Positions 1-8,777 of a stretch of DNA of 64,000 bases are shown here, piece by piece. Made by a program: the position numbers and the translations under genes. The notes beneath the pieces were generated by a model. It searched no databases. It was not told the origin of the DNA and was given only the letters and a program-made list of their open reading frames with translations. The stretch covers positions 145,664-209,663 of the forward strand of contig CAZAWR010000006.1 of assembly GCA_964488865.1 (NCBI GenBank), written 5' to 3'. The stretch is from MWCO01 sp964488865 (GTDB lineage: Bacteria; Myxococcota_A; Polyangia; Polyangiales; Polyangiaceae). How positions within the stretch are numbered: the stretch's first letter is position 1; every line of letters starts with the position of its first letter.

Positions 1-1834
1 TCGTCTCGTAGCGCTCCGCCACTTGACCCCAGCGTTCCGCCCCGTTCCCAGCGAGGGCCCCCAACTCGGCGATGTCGCTTAACGCCTCGTCCCGATTCCC
101 AAGGGCGATTCGCACATCGGTCAAAGCCAACCGAAAACCGAAGTCGCTCGGTCGAGCGCGAACTGCGGCTACCAGGTAGATCGTCGCCTCCTCGAAGCTT
201 CCCGCCTTGACGAGAAGTCGGCCCAGCCGGTAGTTCGCCACCGAGTTCGTCGGCTCGGTGCGTAGAGCTTCGCGGAAGTGATTCATGGCGAGTGAATCCT
301 CCCCACGATCCGCCAAGAGTTGCGCGAGGTTGAGACGCGCGTCGACGTGGCCCGACTCCGCTTCCAGCGCGCGTTCGAAGTGACGAACCGCTAAGTCCAT
401 TTCACCTTCCTGCGCGAGCACCGTTCCAAGGCCAGCGTGCGCATTGGGATCGGAAGGGATCATCCCCAAAATAGTGGTGAAGTGGCGCTTCGCGCCGCTT
501 CGGTCCCCCTCCTTTAGAAGCTCGACGCCCACTTCGAAGTGTGCATGCGTGTTGAACACGCGGCTCACCGAGAGAGCGTGACGGAACAAGGTTCGATTGT
601 CTGCCCATACTGCTGCCTGGCGGTATGTCATGCCCGCCAGTACTCCGACGACGGCCAATCCCACGGTCCATTTCGCTGCACGACCGAACCACGACCTCCG
701 TGCAACCTCGTTCGTCCCCCAGGCGATCATCATGAATGGGCCAACGAAGGGGACATAGGTGTAGCGATCGGCAATAGACTGCGAGCCGACTTGCACGAGC
801 CCGAGTACGGGAACCAACGTCCCCAAGAAAAACAACCACCCCACGAGGAGATAGGGCGCACGCTTCCTGGCAACGATAACGAGCGCGGTCACAGCGAGCA
901 ACGCACCGCCTGCAGCCACGACCGACGCCGTCGGCCAACCCGGCGGAAGTGGATAGAACACGCACAGGTCGACAGGCCAAAACAGCAAGCCCAAGTACCG
1001 CGCGTAGGCAACCACTGCGTTCGTGGCGCGGAAGCTCAAGGGTACTTGATCGAGCGAACTGACAGCTCCGCCCCCGTGCTGGACCCAGACGGTCACGACC
1101 GACAAAGCCAAGACCAGCGCGAAGAGAGGTAGCTTCTCCACGACCAGTCCTCGGAGTTCGCGCAAGAACAAGCCAGGCGCGCCTAGAGCTAGACGCCGAA
1201 GCGGCCACACGTCGAGCAACAGGAGAGTGAACGGAAGCGTGACCAGCATCGGCTTGCTCATCAATCCGAGGCAGAACGCGAGCGCCATCGCGCCGAACCT
1301 CGCCCATCCACCCCGCTGCGTCCAGCCAACGTACACCCACACGGTCACAAACCAGAACAGCGTGCTCAGCACGTCCTTGCGCTCGGAGATCCAAGCCACC
1401 GACTCGACGTGCGCTGGATGCAATGCAAACAAGAAAGCCGTGAGGGCACTCGGGAATCTGTCACCCGTCGTGACGCGGAGGATCACGAACAGCAGAGCCG
1501 CGTTCGCAATGTGAAACCCAACATTGACCAGATGTGGGCCCATCGGATCGACACCAAAAAGGCTGCAGTCGAGCATGTGCGAGAGCCACGTGACAGGATG
1601 CCAGTTCGAGGCGCGTGTTGTCGTGAAAGCCCACGCTACGCCGGCCCAGGTCAACCCTTCCTGAACCACGGGGTTGTTCGTGACGTAGTCAGGATCGTCG
1701 AGATTGATGAACTGCGCACGACGCACGGGCAGGTACGCCAAGGCCGTCGAGATCGAGAGACAGAGCACCACAAGCCAATCCCAGCCCCCAACTGCGCGTG
1801 CCTCTTGCTGCAAAGAGTCGGTGCGCTCGCCCAT
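1..1834 (-). CDS. TMTC-like membrane glycosyltransferase (GT-C fold) with C-terminal TPR repeats, partial
   Basis: The reading frame is open from an ATG at 1834 to the left edge, so the C-terminus lies outside the window (611 codons visible). The N-terminal two thirds is a polytopic membrane protein. It carries the signatures of the TMTC/bacterial TPR-PMT family: an early acidic motif NLDDPDYV, NWHPVTWLSHMLD, LHPAHVESVAWISERKDVLS, SKPMLVTLPFTLLLLD and SIADRYTYVPFVG. The last ~180 residues are TPR units (for example DLAVRHFERALE, HVDARLNLAQLL, NYRLGRLLVKAG). Related proteins are integral-membrane, dolichyl/polyprenyl-phosphate-sugar-dependent glycosyltransferases; the acceptor here is unknown. 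The start is 5 bp behind the upstream lipoprotein stop, so the two are probably cotranscribed; a GTG overlapping that stop (at 1843) is an alternative start. The family call is confident, the substrate is not known. Confidence 0.85.
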   Translation of the reverse strand, partial: MGERTDSLQQEARAVGGWDWLVVLCLSISTALAYLPVRRAQFINLDDPDYVTNNPVVQEGLTWAGVAWAFTTTRASNWHPVTWLSHMLDCSLFGVDPMGPHLVNVGFHIANAALLFVILRVTTGDRFPSALTAFLFALHPAHVESVAWISERKDVLSTLFWFVTVWVYVGWTQRGGWARFGAMALAFCLGLMSKPMLVTLPFTLLLLDVWPLRRLALGAPGLFLRELRGLVVEKLPLFALVLALSVVTVWVQHGGGAVSSLDQVPLSFRATNAVVAYARYLGLLFWPVDLCVFYPLPPGWPTASVVAAGGALLAVTALVIVARKRAPYLLVGWLFFLGTLVPVLGLVQVGSQSIADRYTYVPFVGPFMMIAWGTNEVARRSWFGRAAKWTVGLAVVGVLAGMTYRQAAVWADNRTLFRHALSVSRVFNTHAHFEVGVELLKEGDRSGAKRHFTTILGMIPSDPNAHAGLGTVLAQEGEMDLAVRHFERALEAESGHVDARLNLAQLLADRGEDSLAMNHFREALRTEPTNSVANYRLGRLLVKAGSFEEATIYLVAAVRARPSDFGFRLALTDVRIALGNRDEALSDIAELGALAGNGAERWGQVAERYET

Positions 1835-1839
1835 TCCCG

Positions 1840-3105
1840 TCACTCGCAAGCCGAAGGCTGCGGCTCCACCTTCACCGCCTCTTGCGGAGGTTCCACCTTC
1901 ACCAACTCGAGCATCAGTCCAAGCGACTGCCGATCACAAACAACGGCAGGGTTCACAAAGTTCGGGCTCCCCGACGCGAGGTCCCTCCCGGGCAGGAAGT
2001 AGCCCGCAAGCGCCATGTCCGCGAGCTCGCTGCTGCAGTTCGTGGCTTCCAGCACGCCCCGTCGCAGCAACGATGCCATGTCGTCGAGTTGCACGACCGC
2101 GCTGAGCATCCCGTGGAGGGGCTTCTGGTGGGCAGCGTCCAGGCGAACCGACAAGGTCGCCGTGTCCATGTTCACCTCGGCCACCTCGTCGAACAACATC
2201 ATCGGCATCAACGCCGGCGACACGTTGAAGTCACTGCTCACCCACATGTGATCGCGCACGTATCCATGCTCGATCTGATGCTTGGGCTCGTCCGCCGAAC
2301 CGATTACATGGTCCTCGTCCACGGGAAGCACGTCGGTCCCGTCCCACAAGGGCGGGAACTTCGTCGGCGCACTCACCCAAATGCGCGCGGGCACGTACGG
2401 ATCGTCGGGCCCGTCGCCCAGGTCCATCAGCTGAATGATCAACGTCTGGGACTGGCCGCTGATCGTGCGGGTGTGAATCGCGCGCTCGAAGTCCGTCGCG
2501 GAGAACTTGAGCACGTCCGAGATGAGGCGACCGACCGTGTTGTCCCGACACTCATCGCCGTCCTCCTGACAAAGAGCCGTAGCCCCAGGGGGCTTCTTGC
2601 ACACCCCGGACGCGCCGTCCTGGGACTGCTTCGCCGTGGTGCACATGCCGTCGATGTCATATCCGAACTGCCGCCACGCCTCGAACGTTCGTTTGTCCGT
2701 GTCCGGGTCGATCGATCCGAAGAAGATCCGCTTCGCCGCGAAGGTGAGGGTCTTGCCTCCCCCATCCGCGGCGTCGGGAGGAGCGTCCAGCGCGGCGTCG
2801 GGAGGAGCGTCCAGCGCAGCGTCCGAAGCCTCCGGCAGGCCACCGTCCGGTCGGTCCGGGGGGGTTCGAGGGTAGCGCGGGGAAGCGTCGACGCCTGCGT
2901 CCGGTTCGACATCGGGCGCTGAATCGCCGACGACGTCGGGCGCCGCCTGGTCTTCCGAGGCCTCCTGCACCACGTCGACGTTCGCGTCGGTGCTACCACC
3001 GGTCGACGGGTCAAGTTGCTTGTCCTCGATCCCGGCGATGCTGTGGCAACCAAGCACACCGTAGACATACAGCGTGAACATCCAGAGGAGGGGCGGCCTG
3101 GTCAT
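1840..3105 (-). CDS. Secreted lipoprotein of unknown function
   Basis: A 421-residue protein starting MTRPPLLW, with a hydrophobic leader ending in the lipobox VLGC, so probably lipidated and extracytoplasmic. A ~75-residue acidic Pro/Ala/Asp-rich linker containing imperfect repeats (DAPPDAALDAPPDAA) separates the anchor from a globular region of about 300 residues rich in Trp, Asp and Cys (for example ICMTT-type cysteines around CTTAKQ and CQEDGDEC). I do not recognise a catalytic family. It is divergent from the pectate lyase gene and lies just upstream of the TMTC-like glycosyltransferase, which it may accompany functionally or serve as substrate (inference). An in-frame ATG 15 bp upstream is possible, but the later one gives the better signal peptide. 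Confidence 0.75.
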   Translation of the reverse strand: MTRPPLLWMFTLYVYGVLGCHSIAGIEDKQLDPSTGGSTDANVDVVQEASEDQAAPDVVGDSAPDVEPDAGVDASPRYPRTPPDRPDGGLPEASDAALDAPPDAALDAPPDAADGGGKTLTFAAKRIFFGSIDPDTDKRTFEAWRQFGYDIDGMCTTAKQSQDGASGVCKKPPGATALCQEDGDECRDNTVGRLISDVLKFSATDFERAIHTRTISGQSQTLIIQLMDLGDGPDDPYVPARIWVSAPTKFPPLWDGTDVLPVDEDHVIGSADEPKHQIEHGYVRDHMWVSSDFNVSPALMPMMLFDEVAEVNMDTATLSVRLDAAHQKPLHGMLSAVVQLDDMASLLRRGVLEATNCSSELADMALAGYFLPGRDLASGSPNFVNPAVVCDRQSLGLMLELVKVEPPQEAVKVEPQPSACE

Positions 3106-3160
3106 GTACGGAACAAACATACCACCGAAAGTCCGGTCCCGCCGACCCCAAGGACCTCGT

Positions 3161-3176
3161 GGGGCTTGTCAGCCCC
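3161..3176. other. Hairpin in divergent intergenic region
   Basis: Perfect 6-bp inverted repeat GGGGCT-TGTC-AGCCCC between the divergent lipoprotein and pectate lyase genes, about 47 bp before the pectate lyase start. It could be an operator or a 5'-leader hairpin; there is no T-run, so it is not a typical terminator. Confidence 0.25.
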
Positions 3177-3222
3177 CCTCGACCCGCTCAGAGTGGAAGC
3201 GAAGCAAAAAATGGGATCCGGA

Positions 3223-4794
3223 ATGACGAAGCACAAAACCCGAATCATCATCGCGGGGTTGATCCTTGCCGCAACCTCATGGACCGGCGCCGCGGCGGCG
3301 CAGGTCGCGTTCCCTGGCGCAGAAGGGTTTGGCGCCAAGGCCACGGGTGGACGAGGCGGGCGCGTCGTCAAGGTCACCAACCTCGACGCCGACGGCACCG
3401 GAAGCTTGCAGTGGGCCCTCGACCAGTCCGGTCCCCGCATCATCGTCTTCGACGTGAGCGGCGTGATCGAAGGCGACATCACCATTCCCCACGGCGATGT
3501 GACCATCGCGGGGCAAACGGCCCCGGGCGGAGGCATCACGATCCGGGGCCGCCTCTGGGCCGAATACGACGAGGCCGTGACGAACATCGTCGTGCGATTC
3601 GTCCGCGTCCGGCCACCGCCGCTCACCGGCGGTAGCGACGGCGACCAGTACGACGCGATCCAGTTCTCCTTGAACGCGCGGTTCATCTTCGATCACATCT
3701 CGGTGTCGTGGGCGTCGGACGAGGTGATGGATCTTTACGAGGCCGACGACGCCACGATCCAGTGGTCCACGATCGAGGAGTCCTCCACCGAAGGCCACTC
3801 CGAAGGTATTCACAACTACGCCCTGCTCCAGGGTCCCGACGGGTACCGCATTTCGCTCCATCACAACCTGTTTGCCCATCACCTGAGCCGGTGTCCCGCG
3901 ATCGCGAACGGTCCCGCGGAGATCCTCAACAACGTCATCTACGACGTGCAGCACGGGTTCGTTCACCACAACGACGCCTCGGGCTCGTTCAACATCGTCG
4001 GGAACTACTTCCGTGCGGGGCCCTCCGCGGACCTGTTCCCGTTCTACTTCGACGGCGGTGGCGAGTCCCGGTACTACCTGAGGAACAACTACATCGACGA
4101 CCCGGCTGAGTTCACCGGCGTCGTGGACAATCCGTGGGAGTCGATGCAGCACTCGAGCTTCGAGCGCATGGAGGGCGATGGACAGGGGGCGTCGGCGCCC
4201 TTCGACTTCTCGGGGGAAGCGACCAGGGTGCCGGTGACGACCGAGGACGCGATGGACGCCTACGGGTCGGTGCTCGCACTCGCGGGCGCCTTTCCTCGGG
4301 ATGCGGTGACGCGTCGGACGGTGGAAGAAGTCACGAACCGATCGGGAGCGTGGGGCGCACGGCCGCCCACCGACCTGATGGAAGGACTCAAGCTCGAGTC
4401 GCCGCCGGTGGACACGGACGGGGACGGCATGCCCGACGCCTGGGAAGCGGTCTGGGGGCTCGACCCGAACGACGAATCGGATTCCTCGACCGTCATGCCT
4501 TCCGGCTACACCGCGATCGAAGACTACATCAACGAGCGTGCGCAGGTGCTGCTCGGAGGGACCCCGTCGGTGCCCACACCCGGCACCGGGGGAACCGGCG
4601 GAGCGGGCGGCGGTGGGTCGGCGACGGGCGGAAGCGCTGGTTCCGGGCCTGGGTACGTGCACACGAGCGATGACGCGTCGGGATGCGCGTGCCGTACCGC
4701 GGGAGGTAGCCGAACCGAAGCCTGGCTCATCGCGCTCCTGCCGGTGGCGGGATGGGTCGCTCGCCGTTCGAGGATCAAGGCGCGTATCCGCTGA
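3223..4794 (+). CDS. Secreted pectate lyase (PL1-like) with MYXO-CTERM sorting tail
   Basis: 523 residues from the ATG of MTKHKTR, which gives a clean Sec signal peptide ending near AAAAQV; another ATG lies 12 bp upstream. The body is a right-handed parallel beta-helix with family 1 pectate lyase features: VAFPGAEGFGAKATGGRGG at the mature N-terminus, IAGQTAPGGGITIRG, FDHISVSW and HHNLFAHHLSRCPAI. It would cleave polygalacturonate by beta-elimination outside the cell. A calcium-binding TSP3-like segment VDTDGDGMPDAWE follows, then a Gly/Thr linker, and the end is a MYXO-CTERM tail: GCACRTAGG, a hydrophobic helix and the basic end RRSRIKARIR. That tail predicts processing and surface retention or release by the myxosortase pathway. 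The 3' end overlaps the convergent PhnD-like gene by 20 bp. Confidence 0.9.
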   Translation: MTKHKTRIIIAGLILAATSWTGAAAAQVAFPGAEGFGAKATGGRGGRVVKVTNLDADGTGSLQWALDQSGPRIIVFDVSGVIEGDITIPHGDVTIAGQTAPGGGITIRGRLWAEYDEAVTNIVVRFVRVRPPPLTGGSDGDQYDAIQFSLNARFIFDHISVSWASDEVMDLYEADDATIQWSTIEESSTEGHSEGIHNYALLQGPDGYRISLHHNLFAHHLSRCPAIANGPAEILNNVIYDVQHGFVHHNDASGSFNIVGNYFRAGPSADLFPFYFDGGGESRYYLRNNYIDDPAEFTGVVDNPWESMQHSSFERMEGDGQGASAPFDFSGEATRVPVTTEDAMDAYGSVLALAGAFPRDAVTRRTVEEVTNRSGAWGARPPTDLMEGLKLESPPVDTDGDGMPDAWEAVWGLDPNDESDSSTVMPSGYTAIEDYINERAQVLLGGTPSVPTPGTGGTGGAGGGGSATGGSAGSGPGYVHTSDDASGCACRTAGGSRTEAWLIALLPVAGWVARRSRIKARIR

Positions 4795-5695
4795 GAGGAG
4801 CGCGATTCTGGTGGTGGATCCACCAGCCCCCGGGGACGAGGTCCTGCACGTGTCGGTCCGCGCCACGGATGTTGTCGTGCGCGGCCTTGTAGGCAACGTC
4901 GTCCACCTTCTCGAACCGCTCGACGTCGCCGATGTCGCGCAGGACCGCAGCCGCTTCAGGGGTGCTGGCGAAGGCGATCATGGCGTTCACGAACAGGTCG
5001 CGTTTGGCCGCGTCCAGACCCGAACGGAAGAAGATCGGCTCGTTGGGGATCGGGTCCGTGGTGGCGATGACGCGCAGGGTGGTGTCTCCTTCCACGGCGT
5101 GGATGAACGTGGCCGCGGCGTCCACCTTGCCCGAGCGAAGCTGTTCGAGGACGGCTTCGTGCGTCCCGGCGAACACGGGCTTGGGCTGCACGTTCGCCTC
5201 GCGCAACAGCTTGGCAGGGTACACGAACCCGGAGGTCGAGTAGCGGTCCACGAAGGCGATGGTCTTGCCGGTCAGCGCGTCGAGTTTGTCGACAGGGCCA
5301 TCGGCCCGGCTCACGATGACGCCTTGAAACGTGCCTGAGCCACCTTCGCGGATGAGGCGAAGGCCCGCGTGCGCCCCGTACTCCTGATGACAGAAGAGGA
5401 AGTCGAACAGGGGCAGGAGCCAGGCGTCGGCGGCATGGGATCCCACGCTGGCGACAGCGTCGGCCTGGGACTCGGCGACGCGGATCTCGAGGTGCAGACC
5501 TGACTTCTCTTCGACGAACTTCTCGAGGAGGGCGAGGTTCGCGGGCTCGGCGCGATGGGACGGGGACAGGACGAGAACGAAGGGGCTGCCAGCCTCACCG
5601 ACGTTCTTGAGGTCTCGGCCCTTGCAGGCGGGGGCGGCGCCGGAGATCCAGAATGCGATGGGGAGGAGTAGCAGGAGTCGTCTTGGGGTCAGCAT
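4775..5695 (-). CDS. PhnD-like phosphate/phosphonate-type substrate-binding lipoprotein
   Basis: 306 residues starting MLTPRRLLLLLP, a leader ending in a weak lipobox (APAC). It matches the periplasmic-binding-protein type II fold used by PhnD-family proteins: FVLVLSPSH near the start, LEKFVEEKSGLHLEIRV, an ADAWLLPLFDF segment, LDALTGKTIAFVDRYSTSG and SGKVDAAATF, as in phosphonate/phosphite binding proteins. No ABC ATPase or permease gene is adjacent, so it is an orphan binding protein; it may feed a distant transporter or act as a sensor. A longer start 42 bp upstream would put Arg/Pro-rich residues before the leader and is less likely. Confidence 0.8.
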   Translation of the reverse strand: MLTPRRLLLLLPIAFWISGAAPACKGRDLKNVGEAGSPFVLVLSPSHRAEPANLALLEKFVEEKSGLHLEIRVAESQADAVASVGSHAADAWLLPLFDFLFCHQEYGAHAGLRLIREGGSGTFQGVIVSRADGPVDKLDALTGKTIAFVDRYSTSGFVYPAKLLREANVQPKPVFAGTHEAVLEQLRSGKVDAAATFIHAVEGDTTLRVIATTDPIPNEPIFFRSGLDAAKRDLFVNAMIAFASTPEAAAVLRDIGDVERFEKVDDVAYKAAHDNIRGADRHVQDLVPGGWWIHHQNRAPLSGYAP

Positions 5696-5856
5696 GGCGG
5701 ACGGGCCCGGTCTAGCCCGAGAGAGCCTGGGTCGCAACCCTGCGGGTGGGGGAATTTCGCAAAAGCGTCACCATGGTCGGAGGTGAGAGCAGGGAACGAC
5801 CTTGGACTCCGGGGTTAGCGTCACGGTGACCCGTTCGGACTTTCCGCCCCACACCT

Positions 5857-7236
5857 TCACTTCGGAGGAGTAATCGTCTCGCACCCGATCTCGATGTCGA
5901 TCGCTCCGCTGTGTTCCTGCATGAACTTGCACGACTGCGGGCACAACAGGATCTTCGTCGGGTCCCCCACGTTGGGGTCCACGTCGTAGTACCAACCACC
6001 CTGCGTCGGGTCACACGCGCCCAGTGAGCCCACGTAGTACACCGGGAACTTCTCCCCGTTGGGCGCCGTGTACATGACGTTGACCTCGTCGTAATCCATC
6101 GGAATACCGGGGTTCGGGACCTGGAACTCGCACTGCATGAAGGCGCCGCGGATGGCCTCGAGCGCCGCCTTGAACTGCGCTGTCATGTCCTGGTTGGCCT
6201 GCACAATGAACGCCTGGTTCGTGCCCCCCGACGCCGCAATCCCGTTCAGAGAGTTGCCCAACGTCGCCATGCCAGCCGGGATGACCCCGATCACAAACGT
6301 GCGGATCGAAGGACTTCCGCTCACCCCCGCCGCGGCAACCGCCTTCACCTCGTTGATCGGGAACATCGCGTCCCCCGAACACGCCGTGGGCTGCCCGTCG
6401 GTGGCGAAGATGACGATGGTCGTGTGACCCGGATGCTGCGTCGCCCAGGACCGAGCGTGCTGGATCGCCCCCTCGAGGGCCGGGGCCGATGGCGTCATCG
6501 TTAGCGGTTCGTGCGCATTGAGCGACGCCAACAGCGCTGCGTTCACCCCCGGGATCGCCGCGATGGGCACCTCGGGCGTGGCGTACGCGGACACGTCGCA
6601 CGAGTCGTTGCTGCAGAACTTCACCGTCCCCCCATTGCCGTCGTCGAAGCTCATGCACTCCGAAGCCGAGGGACAGTTCGCGTCGCTCGAACAATTCGAC
6701 ATGCAGTGCTTGCCGTTGTCGAGGGTCGCGCAGATCTTGCCGGTCCCGCAGTCACTCGGACCGCTGCACGTGAAGGTTCCCCAGGGCTCGATGGGCAGCG
6801 GGAAGTACTGGATGCCCATGCTCATCCCGGTAGGCGTCGCGGGGTCGTTGAGGAAGCCCACGAACGCCTTCTTCACCGCGTCCCACTGCGTGTCCCCCAG
6901 CGGCTGCATCAGGTTCACCGGCGACCCCATCGACCCGGACTGATCCATCATCACGTACATGTCGAGCGGAAAGGGCTCCGCCTTCGCCGAGGTCTTCAAG
7001 CACGAATCACCGTCGGGAATGAAGACGTCCGTCGCCGCCTCCGGGTTCACGGGCAACGTGTCCGGAACGTTGGCGTCAGGCAAGATACTGCCCCCGTCGA
7101 TGGTTCCCCCCGAACCGCCGGAGCCCCCCGCAGCCGAGGACCCACCGCCTCCGTAGGGCGACTTCTCATCCGAGCCGGCGCTGCACGCAGCGACCGACAT
7201 TCCGAGCGCGAGGCAAGCAAGAATTCCTGGGCGCAT
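5857..7236 (-). CDS. von Willebrand factor A domain lipoprotein
   Basis: 459 residues. The ATG has a strong GGAGGT Shine-Dalgarno 6 bp upstream. The leader ends in VAAC (lipoprotein), followed by a Gly/Ser linker (YGGGGSSAAGGSGGSGG) and a vWA domain with an intact MIDAS DQSGSMGS, so metal-dependent ligand binding outside the cytoplasmic membrane is expected. A cysteine-rich insert (CSGPSDCGTGKIC, CSSDANCPSASEC) sits inside the vWA domain before the FATDGQPTACSG strand. The C-terminal part is Cys-containing. No partner gene is obvious next door. The family is common among myxobacterial surface lipoproteins; the ligand is unknown. Confidence 0.85.
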   Translation of the reverse strand: MRPGILACLALGMSVAACSAGSDEKSPYGGGGSSAAGGSGGSGGTIDGGSILPDANVPDTLPVNPEAATDVFIPDGDSCLKTSAKAEPFPLDMYVMMDQSGSMGSPVNLMQPLGDTQWDAVKKAFVGFLNDPATPTGMSMGIQYFPLPIEPWGTFTCSGPSDCGTGKICATLDNGKHCMSNCSSDANCPSASECMSFDDGNGGTVKFCSNDSCDVSAYATPEVPIAAIPGVNAALLASLNAHEPLTMTPSAPALEGAIQHARSWATQHPGHTTIVIFATDGQPTACSGDAMFPINEVKAVAAAGVSGSPSIRTFVIGVIPAGMATLGNSLNGIAASGGTNQAFIVQANQDMTAQFKAALEAIRGAFMQCEFQVPNPGIPMDYDEVNVMYTAPNGEKFPVYYVGSLGACDPTQGGWYYDVDPNVGDPTKILLCPQSCKFMQEHSGAIDIEIGCETITPPK

Positions 7237-7253
7237 CCAAAACCTCCAAGCGA

Positions 7254-7266
7254 AACGTATCACGTT
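7254..7266. promoter_or_regulatory. Operator-like palindrome upstream of vWA lipoprotein
   Basis: Inverted repeat AACGT-ATC-ACGTT within CGAAACGTATCACGTTCG, just upstream of the ribosome-binding site of the vWA lipoprotein gene in the divergent region shared with the M48 protease gene. It could be a transcription-factor site; seen by eye only. Confidence 0.25.
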
Positions 7267-7317
7267 CGGGGCCGTTTGCGACCCGGGAGGTCTGACAGGG
7301 CTACGGGCCGGGAACCC

Positions 7318-7350
7318 TTGAGCCCGAGCCTGAGCCCGAGCCCCTTTGCT
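7318..7350. repeat. Short GAGCCC/GGGCTC microsatellite
   Basis: Head-to-tail copies of GAGCCCGAGCCTGAGCCCGAGCCC in the divergent intergenic region. The complementary GGGCTCGGGCT word also occurs within the larger intergenic repeats at about 23230, 30310, 44760 and 63920. Confidence 0.6.
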
Positions 7351-7380
7351 TTCCCCCCCGCCTCCTGCACACTTGCCTCG

Positions 7381-8175
7381 ATGACGCCCGTCGCCAGGCA
7401 CCGCTACCCGACCGAGCTCACCACCCTGGCCGGAACCTTGACCGTGAGCACCGTGCTCATCTTCGCCCTCTCGACCCTCACCGTCGGCGGCGTGGCTGTC
7501 GTCGTCCTGCTCGGGTTCCTCTTCACGTACGGCATGGTCCAGTGGAGCACCTGGAAGCTGAAGCGCGCCGCGCTGCCCTCGGAGAAGGTGCCCGTCGTCC
7601 ACGGGGTCGTCGAACAGTGCAAGGAACGCCTCGGAATCCGCGATGGCGTGAGGGTGTACGTCGTCGATGCACCGGTTCTCAATGCGTACGCGGTCGGGTT
7701 CCGATACCCGCAGTCCATCGTCCTGTACTCCGGTCTCGTCCGCGCCCTGGACCGCGACGAGCTTGCATACGTCATCGGCCACGAGATGGGACACGTCCTG
7801 TTTCGGCACACGACGATCCACGCGCTCACGGGGCAACTCGGGCTGCACACCTTCGGCATCCCGGTGCTCGGCTACTTCCTTCGCTACATCTTCTACTTCT
7901 GGATGCGCGTGTCGGAGTTCTCCGCGGACCGGGCCGGGCTCATCGCCTGCGGCAAGCTCGACAAGGCCCTGTCCACCCAGCTCAAGCTCTCGGTCGGTCC
8001 CGCACGCGCCGAGCAACTCGACATTCGCTCGATCATCGAGCATTACCGCAACCACGACGTCGGCATCGTCGATCAGCTCAAGGACGTGCTCAGCACGCAC
8101 CCTGGCGCCCAGACGCGCATGGACAAGATGGTCGACTTCGCCCATTCGGGCGCGGTCCCGGAGCTCGCACGGTGA
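7381..8175 (+). CDS. M48-family membrane metalloprotease (HtpX-like)
   Basis: 264 residues from the ATG at the start of MTPVARHRYPTELTTL. Two membrane helices occur in the first ~50 residues, then a zinc-metalloprotease domain with HEMGHVLFRH (HExxH, residues ~138-142) and a downstream SEFSADRAG whose Glu is the expected third zinc ligand. M48 proteases cleave membrane or misfolded envelope proteins; this one lacks extra TPR or other domains. Its stop overlaps the GTG of the next gene (GTGA), so the two are translationally coupled. Confidence 0.88.
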   Translation: MTPVARHRYPTELTTLAGTLTVSTVLIFALSTLTVGGVAVVVLLGFLFTYGMVQWSTWKLKRAALPSEKVPVVHGVVEQCKERLGIRDGVRVYVVDAPVLNAYAVGFRYPQSIVLYSGLVRALDRDELAYVIGHEMGHVLFRHTTIHALTGQLGLHTFGIPVLGYFLRYIFYFWMRVSEFSADRAGLIACGKLDKALSTQLKLSVGPARAEQLDIRSIIEHYRNHDVGIVDQLKDVLSTHPGAQTRMDKMVDFAHSGAVPELAR

Positions 8176-8777
8176 AAGCACTTCGCACGGTCCCGTTCGC
8201 AGTCGTTCTCCTCACCACGTCGACGGCGTTTGGAGAGGCACCCTCGCCCTCAGACTCGGCCGAGACGGAGGAGGATCGGGTCACGAGGGAGGACCGCGAG
8301 AAGCAGGAAGCGCAGTACGCGCGCAACCGGTTCGCCATTCAGGTCGGCTTCGGGCGAGAGATCGTGAAGGCGCGGCACGAGATCACGGGGTGGTCCGGGC
8401 GAACCGAGTTTGCCATGGTGGTCCCGTTCGACGATGGCGCTGCGCCACTGGTGATCGTCCAGGTCGGGTTCTCGGGGTGGTCGAGCGAAGACGAAGACCG
8501 GTACGGCGAGACGCCCTGGGGATTCGGCTTCGCAGGCGGGGTCGGCTATGGCTACCGCACGCCGTGGCTCATCGGATATGCAGGCATCTCTTTCGGCGCA
8601 GGCTTCGACAACGGAGAGGAGCCCGCGGCAGGAGCGTACGGGGGCTTCGCCAACGCTGGCTTCGATCTCATGGGAGTCCGTCTGCTGGGCGACGCACGTG
8701 CCGAGTACCGGACGATGACGGCCGACGGGAGTCGGTGGCACCTCACCTACGGCGCTCTGGTGTCGGTCGATCTGTAA
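8172..8777 (+). CDS. Predicted secreted beta-barrel-like protein
   Basis: 201 residues beginning at a GTG that overlaps the protease stop by 4 bp. A signal peptide (VKALRTVPFAVVLLTTSTAFG) is followed by a charged stretch and then alternating Gly/aromatic beta-strands (GFGFAGGVGYGYRTPW, YAGISFGAGF), consistent with a small outer-membrane barrel or similar envelope protein. No specific family recognised. Coupling to the M48 protease suggests a shared envelope role. The last 35 bp overlap the convergent membrane-protein gene. Confidence 0.65.
   Translation: MKALRTVPFAVVLLTTSTAFGEAPSPSDSAETEEDRVTREDREKQEAQYARNRFAIQVGFGREIVKARHEITGWSGRTEFAMVVPFDDGAAPLVIVQVGFSGWSSEDEDRYGETPWGFGFAGGVGYGYRTPWLIGYAGISFGAGFDNGEEPAAGAYGGFANAGFDLMGVRLLGDARAEYRTMTADGSRWHLTYGALVSVDL

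Noticed and set aside
3277..4896. A 539-residue minus-strand open frame opposite the pectate lyase
   Set aside because: Antisense shadow; the plus strand carries a coherent PL1 enzyme with signal peptide and MYXO-CTERM tail.
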